Part shown: positions 49,682 to 59,327 of the stretch, piece after piece
Numbering within the stretch: the first letter of the stretch is position 1
How the letters are laid out: each line of letters starts with the position of its first letter
Assembly: GCA_021292105.1 (NCBI GenBank)
Contig: CM037864.1
Coordinates: 39,213,486 to 39,277,485, forward strand
Reading direction: 5' to 3'
From: Anadara kagoshimensis
Taxonomy: Eukaryota > Mollusca > Bivalvia > Arcoida > Arcidae
DNA: 64,000 bases
Notes under the pieces: model-generated
The model's input: the letters and a program-made list of their open reading frames with translations, nothing else
What the model was told of the DNA's origin: nothing
The model's database searches: none
Position numbers and translations under genes: made by a program

Positions 49682-51218
49682 TGCACTATATGCAGAATAT
49701 ACCAATATACAGCCCGCTTGTGAACTATAAGTTCCAGCTTGTGCTATGAATATCATTTTTATAATTCCACTGTGACTGTTTGACGATTGCAGTAAGGGGG
49801 TTTATAGATAATATATAACTATAGACAATAGTACTTACTTGTAAGCAATTTTAGCTGAAAACAATGGAACATGGGATACAAAAGGACAAATACATCAGGA
49901 CATACAAAAATTTGCAATTGTACTTTGTACTTACAAAAAGCTAAAAGTCACCGTACCCACATTCACAACAACATTCACATATTATATGCAAGTACATTGT
50001 CGAAACGCATAAACGAGTGTCAACAATAGGCAGAATAATCAGTAAATACTGTCTTAACCTTATCAGTTCTGCAATGTGTTATCAAAGTTGTTCTTAAGTA
50101 AGTTGGCAACATTTTTCATGAGACACAACAAAGACAATAACATTCAGAGAAGTATACGTAACTAAAACACATAATAATAACCTCCGACTTTGAACAGACA
50201 TCAGTTGGATGACACGTCAGTTAATTATAATTATAAGGTGCTCGAAAAACATGTCTTTTAACCAACCATTATATACATTAAACTCCAAATAATGTACATT
50301 ATAAACAGTTTGACCAATTATACTCATGATACTACTTCAATACCCCAACTTTGTAGCGGACCAGACAGGTGACAGATTAGGTCAAATGATAGAAGGTGCC
50401 AATATAGTATTTGATATGAACTAAGTTCGAGTGCCCGGTTTGATTACTGCATTTTAGTTCTATTACAACTTGATACACTTATCACACATAAGTAATTAAG
50501 TACTTTATATTTTCAAGGTGTTTGTTTTTCAAGTGCTTCTGGTGAAAAATGTGTTACATTAACCACATGTAAAAGTCACATGTCTATGATTTCATGAATG
50601 GGCGTGATTAAAACAGAGGTTTGAAGCATTGTATACAGTTTACCCCTGGGGTTTATCATAGGAGGAGAAAGTGGCAAATTAACATTTTTCAGTACGTTTG
50701 TGCCCCTTGGTCAAATACGGTGTTGTCAAAATGAAATTAAAAAACAAGCAGTGACGTAAAAGTTGAAATGTGGATATGAACAAAGTACACGTAGGTGGCA
50801 TATCATCGGGTTAAAAGGTATCAAAGATCCGAAAATTTACGTTCTCATTTTTACCGTTTTTGCCCTTGTGTCAAAACGGGTTTTTTAATAACTACGGTTT
50901 TACTTGTTTTAAACAAGCACTGGTGCCTAGACATAAGCTGATACAAAGATTGTTACAGAGACACAAGGATGATTTCACGAATGGGCGTAGCTAACAAAGA
51001 GTAATTCCCCTTTAACCTCGGCAGTCGGGGTGACAATTCATCGAGTTTTATTCGAGGTTATTACAGTCAAACATAAAAACTACAGTCATGTATAAAGGCT
51101 GGTATTGAAATTAACATATGCCATTGCGTACAAATAAATGAAAGTGTAAGTATTCAAGATATTAAGTTTAGAATGTCTGTTTTGTATGTCCCGGTACAGT
51201 TTACCCTAGTGGTCCTAA
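49682..51218. repeat. Non-coding DNA with diverged repeats
   Basis: The phrase gatttcatgaatgggcgt occurs at about 50588 and again (gatttcacgaatgggcgt) at about 50970. A second pair, acgtttgtgccccttggtca and accgtttttgcccttgtgtc, lies about 165 bp apart near 50694 and 50859. They look like remains of an old tandem or dispersed repeat at 50560-51030. No gene is supported. Confidence 0.45.
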
Positions 51219-51363
51219 TGTCATGTGCTACTTTTGAATTTCACTACTGGGTTAGGATTAATTGTCATGTGCTACTTTTGAATATATTATTTCATAAAAA
51301 TTAATTGTCATGTGCTACTTTTGAATGTATTATTTCATAAAAATTCAAAAGTAGCACATGACA
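51219..51363. mobile_element. Fold-back element with a tripled arm
   Basis: The 21-bp arm phrase (tgtcatgtgctacttttgaa...) occurs three times in direct orientation at 51219, 51263 and 51306 (spacing ~43-44 bp). It occurs once inverted at 51343-51363. The last direct copy and the inverted copy form a hairpin around tattatttcataaaa. It is the same family as 48181-48300. Confidence 0.85.
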
Positions 51364-51924
51364 ATAATATACAGGGACGTATATAGCGTTTCAGCTCTGT
51401 TGGTCAAAACAGTATCCGGAGACGTCAAGAGAAATTAATAAGATAATTTAATACGCATCGACAGAAATGCTACCAATGCACTTTGCCATGTATCAACAAA
51501 AATGCCCACATAGCTTTTGTAATTACGCATTTCAGGCATAGTTTTTCTCTGTTGTACCTAAAATGAAATTTTTAAAAAAATAATAAGAAAATGGACCTCA
51601 TCATTTTACAAATATCTTTTCGGTTTTCATATTTTTGACTGGACGAGAGAGAGAGGCAATGAAACACACTATCCAGAAACGCATTTATAAAACGCGTCTT
51701 CCCTATGAGACCACAAAAAAACACTTGTTTACAAAATACGTGTGAATAGAAACCATTACACGTGTCGGCTTAATATACATGTCTGATGACAAGTACTTTC
51801 TGTTTGTCTTGGCAGGAAGGTAAGACAACTATACATGTGTATTAAAATCCTAAACCAGTAGTGAAACATTATTCTTCCTGTTTATAAGGTGTTAAAAATA
51901 ATATAAACATGAAATACTACTTCT
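51364..51924. other. No gene recognised
   Basis: Non-coding AT-rich DNA; nothing supported. Confidence 0.5.
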
Positions 51925-52192
51925 CAAAAACGGCGCTTCGAATGTGGGAGGTTTGGGGTTCGAAACACGACCGGGTCTGACCAAGACTTAAAAATTTTAA
52001 AACATATTAACAAGCACCCGCCATTCTGAAATGAAAGGCAGTGTGTTCTTCAGAACAAACCTTAAAAACTCACAGTAGGCGTGACACGCAGCAACTAACT
52101 AGACCCTTCTGTACATTGCAATGAGCGCACTGCAGAAGTAATTAATTTTTGCCACTTCATCTATAGTTGGAGACATGTCGATATATAAGTGC
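51925..52192 (+). mobile_element. SINE family 1, degraded copy
   Basis: Blocks gggaggtttggggttcgaaa (box B region), gaccgggtctgaccaagact, gcgtgacacgcagc and acatgtcgatatataagtgc follow the order of the SINE at 4807-5151. Box A and the tail are decayed. Confidence 0.7.
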
Positions 52193-52937
52193 TAGTCCTA
52201 GGGGTAGGTACGTTCTGTCCGCCCCGGAAGGGCAAGTACCTCGGGTCTGTTCCCGTATATATTCGTATGTTGAAAAGTTGTTAATGTTCAAATTTCTTGT
52301 GTTATAAAGCATTTTAATAGCTAAATATAAGTAGTTTTGCCTTTTTTTATTTTTTTTTTTTACCAATTTCATAATAAAGCAATTATAGCACCATTTTGAG
52401 TTCAATATATGTTTTATTGACCTCAAATTGGTGCTATAATTGTATATTATATTACCAGTTACAGTGCTAAGAAAAATACTCAGAATTGAAGAATTAAAAT
52501 TTATAATTTATACGAAAATAAATGACAACTTTTCGTTGAAATATCTATTGTTTATCATGAGAGTATATAATTGTAAAAACACGTTGTTTAGAACGTGTTT
52601 ATATCCTCTATAATTTTTCAACGTTAAGTAATAGTATTTCCTTTAAAATTATGCAAAGTCAGAGGTTGACCTCATTTAGTAACTTCAAAAATAAAAAAAT
52701 GACCTTCGGGGTTAGCCACACACGGAAAATAATGAAGCGAGTGTAAAGAGATCGTATATAAAATAGGCGTTCTTCAAAATAGTAAACTTTTTTAAATTAA
52801 TCAAAAATCTTAAAAACAAAGAGATTGATGCAAATGAAAAACTGTAAGCCTTAACAAAATACGTTTGTTTAAAGCGTCAGTAATTTTATGCATTGTTTTA
52901 TGTTTTATCAAAACCAGTCATTTTAAGTTATGTCGAT
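52193..52937. other. No gene recognised
   Basis: The phrase aattatagcaccattttgag and its inverse caaattggtgctataattgt (52380-52443) form a short inverted repeat of ~20 bp arms. No gene is seen. Confidence 0.5.
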
Positions 52938-53145
52938 GATATAGGCAAACAACTTTGACTTGTCCGCTTGACCTTTGATTTAAATATTCATTATGGACGA
53001 GTAAATTTAAGTAAAAGGGATGTATTTCGTCTAAATGATGTGAACACTTATCATGGGCAATTAATATTTGTACTTACTGGGAATAATAACGCTACCCATG
53101 TTTAGATGGACCCTCCTATATGAAAGGTCAAACGGACAGTCCAAT
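52938..53145. repeat. Block A, dispersed repeat shared with 62041-62250
   Basis: It shares aggcaaac.ac.ttga..tgtccgcttgacctt, then a ta(a)tattcatta..gacgag stretch and a block ending acccatgtttagatggaccc (62-kb copy: acacatgtattgggtagatcc). The two copies have the same orientation. Here the block sits next to a PLE 3' end; at 62 kb it lies just 5' of the PLE reading frame. Confidence 0.6.
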
Positions 53146-53171
53146 GTTGTTTGCCTTTACCATAGATATGA

Positions 53172-53452
53172 TTATAAAAATCAAACATACGAATTCATGC
53201 CCAAACACACCAAAACTAAGTAAAACTTTGAAATCTTGAAATTAAATGAATAACGTGAACTTCCACCAGGAAAGTGAGACCGGGTACTTTGGAAGGGTAA
53301 AAGCACAACCTGTTAAATTAGCTACACCCGCCACGTGTGTAATCAAAATTGTGTGAAAGGAGCATGGAACTATGTGACGTCAAACATATGCAGCCTGTGC
53401 AATCCCCGCCACGTGTGTAATCAAAATTGAGAGTGGCGATAACATGGAACAT
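53172..53452 (-). mobile_element. 5'-truncated Penelope-like element with RT stop codon, plus a second 3' UTR piece
   Basis: On the minus strand it reads the last ~30 nt of the reverse-transcriptase frame (attgcacaggctgcatatgt then gacgtcacatag, keeping the TAG stop). The full 3' UTR follows and ends at about 53172. Beyond the coding scrap a second 3' UTR fragment (53406-53452) repeats ccgccacgtgtgtaatcaaa. The arrangement is 3' UTR, coding tail, 3' UTR, as in a head-to-tail or nested pair. Confidence 0.78.
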
Positions 53453-53876
53453 AGATATACTAAAAATGTTGTACATTTGTATCAAATACTTATACAGATT
53501 GTATCGAAATCAGAGATTTTTCTGAAAACAATTATCTGATTCACTAAACTGTTCTGGATAGCGATAGCACTCCTAGAGATTTGAATGAGGTAAGTACAAA
53601 GGTCTTCAAATTAGATATTGTTCGAGACAATCATTAAATAACATTAACGTTTACTAATCTATTTTTGAAACATTTTCTTTGAAAAACAAATAAACATTGA
53701 CAATATTTATAAAAGGTCAACAACCAATTTTATGCTGCTGATTTTAGTACAGTTGTCCTTGTGTTAACAACCTTGTTATGAGAATGTTGTCGCTGTGACT
53801 GTTGATGAATTAACTAACAAAGAATAAGCCGAGTCCATCATAAACACGTGTAGCAAACTGATATAACATAACAATA
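53453..53876. other. No feature recognised
   Basis: Non-coding AT-rich DNA. Confidence 0.5.
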
Positions 53877-54103
53877 TACAGTACAGATCCGTCGAAAGTT
53901 TAACACTAGGCTGACAAATTGGGGCTCAAACTGCAGTTCACATCGGCCCTTACTTGCTTGTACTAGTATCCTGTCTACTGCAATATATCTCTCGACAGTT
54001 TTCTTTTCATGTCACTAGCTGTCCATATCTCGGCCACTCGGCAACCAAACTTGGACTCTTTTTCGCCGGGTCAATGTTAAACTTTTGGCAGGTCTGTACT
54101 GTG
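53877..54103. mobile_element. MITE family 1 copy
   Basis: The left end is tacagtacagatccgtcgaa and the right end is gttaaacttttggcaggtct-gtactgtg. The interior (ctgtccatatctcggccact) matches the 27956 copy. The length is about 227 bp. Confidence 0.82.
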
Positions 54104-55020
54104 TGTTTCAAAGCGGTATTAAAATAACGACCGTGTTTTACTGTTTATAGCCTTCCCGTTTAATCACCATAAAACTACGTCCCGGAAAAATATTTTTGTT
54201 TGTAAATGCCTTGTATGTGACACTCTTAATGTCGTTTGATACCATGTTTTCTGTAACAACAAGTTCAAGCACCTAAAACATCAACATTTTATATAAACAC
54301 AAGATAATAGTATTCTATTTTTAGAATATAAGAGACCGAATAAGTCTTTCTATGTTCAACTTGCTATATTCATTTGAAATTAAGGCAAAATTTGACACAA
54401 TTGGCAATTGAGCAGATTTGCAAAGAATATGTTACATATTGAAACCTTTGTATAGATTCTGACATTTTCTAAACAATAAAAAGTTTAATTCAATTTTTTG
54501 GTCTATTAGTACAATTATCGACCACGGTTGTACATTGCTGTAGTCCATAATTTACCAGACAAACGGACAATAAATATCCGATCAACAAAGACTTAACCGA
54601 AATAGTAAAGACAGCTGTTAACATATCATTATCATAACAACAACAGTCAAAATATCACTATGCAATAACATCATCAACCACTTCAGAAACAAATAACAAA
54701 AAGTAGTGGCGAAAACAAACGTGCTATCATAGATCAGGAGAGGAATTCTGTGGCGGCAGCAACATCAACTAAAATAATGCAATAAACATACAAACAACTG
54801 GAATTGTAATTGTGGCAATTACAATGGCGTAAGTCTCTTGCCTCCCGTTTCTATGGTAACGGCAGCCTTGTTTGAAATATGCAGATTGCACATTTACAGT
54901 GTGCATTGTTGCTATAAAGTTTCATTCGGATTTAGCGAGGCTTTTCTGAGAAAAAGGGCGTGCGAAAAGTGGAATAATAAAAAAAAAAATAATAAAGAAA
55001 GAATGAGAATCGGAAAAGGA
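54104..55020. other. No gene recognised
   Basis: Nothing is supported before the minisatellite. The ATG at 54838 opens a frame only because the following repeat has no stop codons. Confidence 0.5.
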
Positions 55021-55024
55021 CAAT

Positions 55025-55558
55025 CAGTCTCCCACACACATTGTCTCTCACACACATTGTCTCCCACACACATTGTCTCTCACACACATTGTCTCTCACA
55101 CACATTGTCTCTCACACACATTGTCTCCCACACACATTGTCTCCCACACACATTGTCTCCCACACATTGTCTCTCACACACATTGTCTCTCACACACATT
55201 GTCTCCCACACACATTGTCTCCCACACACATTGTCTCCCACACACATTGTCTCCCACACACATTGTCTCTCACACACATTGTCTCTCACACACATTGTCT
55301 CCCACACACATTGTCTCTCACACACATTGTCTCCCACACACATTGTCTCTCACACACATTGTCTCTCACACACATTGTCTCCCACACACATTGTCTCTCA
55401 CACACATTGTCTCTCACACACATTGTCTCCCACACATTGTCTCCCACACACATTGTCTCTCACACACATTGTCTCTCACACACATTGTCTCCCACACATT
55501 GTCTCCCACACACATTGTCTCTCACACACATTGTCTCCCACACATTGTGGTGGGAGAC
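55025..55558. repeat. 16-bp minisatellite ending in a hairpin
   Basis: About 33 units of cattgtctcYcacaca, with C/T varying at one position and four shortened 14-bp units. It has no stop codons in three + frames and one long minus frame, so 170-250-residue open frames (LSHTHCLSHT-type) appear; these are not genes. The array ends in a 9-bp-arm hairpin (gtctcccac, 55533-55541; gtgggagac, 55550-55558). Confidence 0.93.
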
Positions 55559-56011
55559 TTAAATACTGTAAAACAACATAACATGATGCAGAGTAATAAA
55601 ATAAAGGGCAAACACGTGTGTTACACAACTGAAAAAATACATCATTCCATCTGTCAGACTAATTGTACGTAAGTTCGTGATATAACGTCACCTTGTCAAC
55701 ATAAATGAAACATTTCCATATGCTAGGCAAAACAACTTTTTTAATAATTTTCCTTTTATGCAAAAATTATCATTTATCAAGTTGGCAAAATGGAGGTCTA
55801 ATTGTAAAAACAAAATTCAGTAGACCACCAAGATATTTTATTTTTTATATAAAAAAACTAATTTATAAAGAGATTAAATAATTCCACCCATAGCTGGCGA
55901 CGTCTCGATATAAGTAAAATTATATTGAATGTAGCGTAAGAGCCCTATTCAAGAAATGAACCTTTCCAGATATCATGGTTTTAAAGAATTTAAGCATGAG
56001 TTTGCATGCGT

Positions 56012-56012
<1 letters not shown>
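55559..56012. other. No gene; small SINE 3' trace
   Basis: A short piece (ccatagctggcgacgtctcg, then atataagtaaaa, 55889-55920) matches the SINE family 1 3' end. Nothing else is seen. Confidence 0.5.

Positions 56013-56046
<34 letters not shown>
56013..56046. repeat. (AT)n microsatellite
   Basis: About 17 AT units directly next to a SINE fragment. Confidence 0.95.
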
Positions 56047-56050
<4 letters not shown>

Positions 56051-56205
56051 AGTTGAGTTGAGTAATGGTATTTAGCGTTCCAGTCAAGAATATATCACTT
56101 ACATCGATACGTCGCCATTTTTGGGCGAAGATGGCATCATACAGCAAGGATCTTTACGTGCCACGCCAACCTTGACACCGAGCCTTGTTTATTTTAAGTT
56201 ATAAG
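56047..56205 (-). mobile_element. SINE family 1, 3' half, minus strand
   Basis: It reads gagttgagtaatggtattta, cagtcaagaatatatcactt, atcgatacgtcgccattttt and cgtgccacgccaaccttgac, the inverse of the SINE second half. The tRNA head is missing. Confidence 0.75.
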
Positions 56206-56246
56206 TTAGCAAACTTACGATGGAAGAAAACAAGCGATACTGTATA

Positions 56247-58231
56247 CAGTAGAACTCCGATAACTCGAAGTGCACGGGACTTCGGTGATGACTTCCTAGT
56301 TATCTGGATGTTCGAGTTTTCATGTTGAAGGGTGACGTTACAATATAGACTTATTTTTATGAAACATCTTGGGCGGCGCTAAAGTGGTAACCAATACACT
56401 AATGTAATATGTATAACGTAAATAATTATAACAAATGAATTAAAAACAGAAATACATAATTTATTAAACGATGTTTACTCATCAACTGATGGATACAACA
56501 AAACAATACATTAATACAAAAATTGTGTATTACTGACAAGATACGATCATGATACATTCAATCAATTAAATGAGATAAACACGTGTATAATAAGTATAAT
56601 ACATACGCAAAACAAGACGAGTATTAAAGATAAGTTATATTACTACACCTCACATATATTAAAACATGTAACAAATGAGATATTTCCCTAAAAATTGCTG
56701 TCAGCGTGTGACACCCTCTCCCATCTCGGCATAGCCATGTGATAATACTATTTTTACCCGGTGATAACCCGGTACAAGGGATATAACTCGTACAACAGGA
56801 CAGGTTGTCATTTTGGTAAACAACAACAATGACGGCCAGACGTGTTGTGCAGTTCGTCGGGAGCAGTCTTGAAATTAATTATACATGACATATTGTTTTT
56901 ACAAACATCTTAATGTACAATAAATTATTGTTAAAACCAATATATAATATACAAAATAAATTATACAACTAAAATACCACTGTAGTTAAAAGTCACTTAA
57001 AACGTTTGTAATGAATATTTTGCACTGTCATTGAAGTCACTTGAAATAATTTGTAATTGTTGTTTGCTTGGCACACTTCTTAAAAAAGACATCCTTTGAA
57101 ACTACATCGGAAACTTTACACATGGTGGACAAAAGTTCATCGGAATTCTCATGTTGTTGTAAATATACCATTAGTGTTTCACACGCGGATAAAACTTCAT
57201 CAGCTGATGGCACATGTTTTGGAATGTCACTAAATGTATCTTCGTTGTAATCGTTCTCTGGTACATCTAAGGGATCTTTTGTCTCTTTAATTTTTACACC
57301 AACTTTTAAGTACCCTTCTTTTATAGAATCTTTCTTTTTCAACCAGGTTGATAGAGTGCTTGCAGGAATTTGATATTTCTTTGCTATCTCTGTCTTTGAT
57401 TTATCGCCCTTTTCTGCTTCATACTTCGTCTCTATGCTCTTTGTATCAAGCTTTCTTTTTACTCCCTTTCCGCCAGTTGTTGATCCAGCTTTCCCCCGGG
57501 ACTATCGGGTCCTCCACTGGATTCCTCAGCAAGAATTGCGGAAACATTACTTTTTATGGAAACCGATCCAATTATCCTTCCGGAATGGCCGGGCCCTTCA
57601 CTGGATTCCTCGGTTAATAAATATGTCGCAGGTGTACTCTCTGCCATACTACAACTGATTGATAGATTTCTGAAATTAGTCGTCATTTTTATCCCAAATT
57701 TTTAGCTTTTACATTAGTTACTAATTTTAATTACACTTGTACTAACGAGCTTAAGATTGAACTGTTGTCGACGGCGGCACAAACTCGGCGTCAAAGTTAC
57801 GCGTGGGGAACTCAGATTAAAAACTCGGCCGTTGTCAATAAAAACACACCTTGTATTAACGGTGTGCGTATCACGTGTCTGTCGTGAAAATTAGCTTGAA
57901 TTAATCGAGTTATAGCCAGCGGCACAAAACTCGGCTGGTACACGGTTACACTTCATCGCCCATCACGAAACGGCGTACCAATCCTTGAATTGACACCAAT
58001 ACAGTACCCGTACACTTGATCGCTACACTAATCGGAATGCACAGTAGCCCAATTACCGATAATATCGGTGACTTATCGATCGTTCCTTTTAAAGGGTCAG
58101 TAATCACTTATTTCGAGTTTCTGGAGGTTGTTTGTAATACAATTTTGTTTGAGTAATTATATAAAGAAAACCGGTCGGGACAAAATAATGACCGAGTTAT
58201 CCGTGGTATTCGAGATATCGAAGTTCTGCAG
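56247..58231 (-). mobile_element. pogo/Tigger-type DNA transposon, internally deleted (~2.0 kb)
   Basis: The inverted ends are cagtagaactccgataactc-gaa (left) and, inverted, ctgcagaacttcgatatctc-gaa (right), 18-19 of 23 positions alike. Both are followed by further matches and flanked by TA (56245-56246 and 58232-58233). CAGT-type ends with TA target sites fit the pogo/Tigger group of Tc1/mariner. The only coding remnant is a shortened transposase on the minus strand. Confidence 0.8.
57037..57480 (-). pseudogene. pogo/Tigger-like transposase remnant: DNA-binding HTH joined directly to the C-terminal tail
   Basis: An open frame of 148 codons runs from KRKLDTKSIETKYEAEKGDK (residue ~8) through a CENP-B/psq-type helix-turn-helix (SKTEIAKKYQIPASTLSTWL, ~residues 28-47). 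It passes without a break into the acidic tail (PSADEVLSACETLMVYLQ) and a C-terminal TTITNYFK, a typical end of Tigger/jerky-type proteins. The second HTH and the whole DDE nuclease, roughly 300 residues in the family, are absent. Upstream, a different frame (57686-57459) may encode the N-terminus (MAESTPATYLLTEESSEG), joined by a frameshift or small intron. Such a protein could still bind element ends but could not cut DNA. Function is inference; it may equally be dead. Confidence 0.8.
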
Positions 58232-58640
58232 TACTGGTTATATTTCGCGAAAACAAAACTTGCCATCACAAAGATAGTCTTTACACGTGGTATCCAGACC
58301 GAGAAAATAAAATATATACATTGGTCATCGCCAAACCGCGAGGAAATGTATAAAAATACCGCCCGACTATATCATTCATTACACTATCGAACTAATTCTA
58401 TAACCAGTGACAACCCCGCATTTAGATATTAAGTAAGCTGTTTTACCAAGTTAATTTTCAAGAAAAGATTATTGCCGCAAACGCTAAAATAATATATTAT
58501 AAATATATAAGTTATTGCGTTGGCATGTACACAATAATTGTGTGAAACGTTAAGGTGGGATGTGACAATTCAATGTGAAAAGCGAGATAACTCCGCGTAC
58601 TATAAACCCCATGGTTGGCCTGATCCTACTATTTCATCCG
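58232..58640. other. No gene recognised
   Basis: Non-coding DNA between the pogo element and the SINE; no feature supported. Confidence 0.5.
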
Positions 58641-58641
58641 A

Positions 58642-59022
58642 AGGCGCGGTGGCCTAATGGATAAGACGCAAGTCTTCAAATCCAGGGTCTCACCGCTGTG
58701 AGTTCGAGTACCGCTCAGACCACATGTGGGAAAGTGAATTTTCCTTGCCATTGACCTTTACTATTCACCTGGTATCAGTATAATGGACTGGGAGGGGCGG
58801 TATGCTTGTCTGCGGCGTACTGACTCTTGTGAGCTAGCACGTTAAAGTCGCCGAGTGCGCGCTAGTACAAGTCAGACCATACAACACACTCGCAATTCAC
58901 ATGCATACAGAAGATTGTTCATTGATTAATCCATAGAGATTAATATAATAGTTCTCGTCGCGAATAAGGCTGAAAAGTTGCTGATGTGACGTTAGGCAAT
59001 ATTGAACCAACCAACCATCGTG
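58642..59022 (+). mobile_element. tRNA-Arg-like SINE (family 2)
   Basis: The head is ggcgcggtggcctaatggat-aag (a box A typical of tRNA-Arg), with box B tgagttcgagtacc at about 58701. The body follows with ttgccattgacctttacta, ggtatcagtataatggactg and gagtgcgcgctagtacaagt, and the tail is gatgtgacgttaggcaat...aaccaaccaacc. It shares its block order with 17620-17990. The 3' body rules out a plain tRNA gene. Confidence 0.82.
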
Positions 59023-59327
59023 TTTGCAAAATTACAATTCTGAACACTGCCCATGTATGGGATAGATCCCCAATATGGACCATCTTAATAAAGTTCAAGC
59101 GGACATAATATTCATATACCATGATCCCCACACACATGCATAGTGTTAAGATTTGTAGCTAACACATAAACACTTATTGTTTCCCGTGAAGAAGAAGAAA
59201 TAAATACCTGTATCACCTATACATAAATGAATTGGTCCCTAAAAAGTATTTAAAGTTTGGGGAAACTGATAGATCAATGTTGTATGTCTATAAACACCGA
59301 GTCCATTTTATTATAATGGGTATTGTA
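59023..59327. other. No feature recognised
   Basis: Non-coding; nothing supported. Confidence 0.5.

Noticed and set aside
54838-55672. Long open frames of His/Ser/Leu/Cys repeats (170-250 residues)
   Set aside because: They are translations of the 16-bp minisatellite, which lacks stop codons in several frames on both strands.
57348-57658. Plus-strand frames with Pro/Phe/Leu-rich products
   Set aside because: They are antisense to the pogo-type transposase remnant, which has recognisable motifs.
58642-58722. Functional tRNA-Arg gene
   Set aside because: The 3' half does not fold well, and a SINE body shared with 17620-17990 follows.
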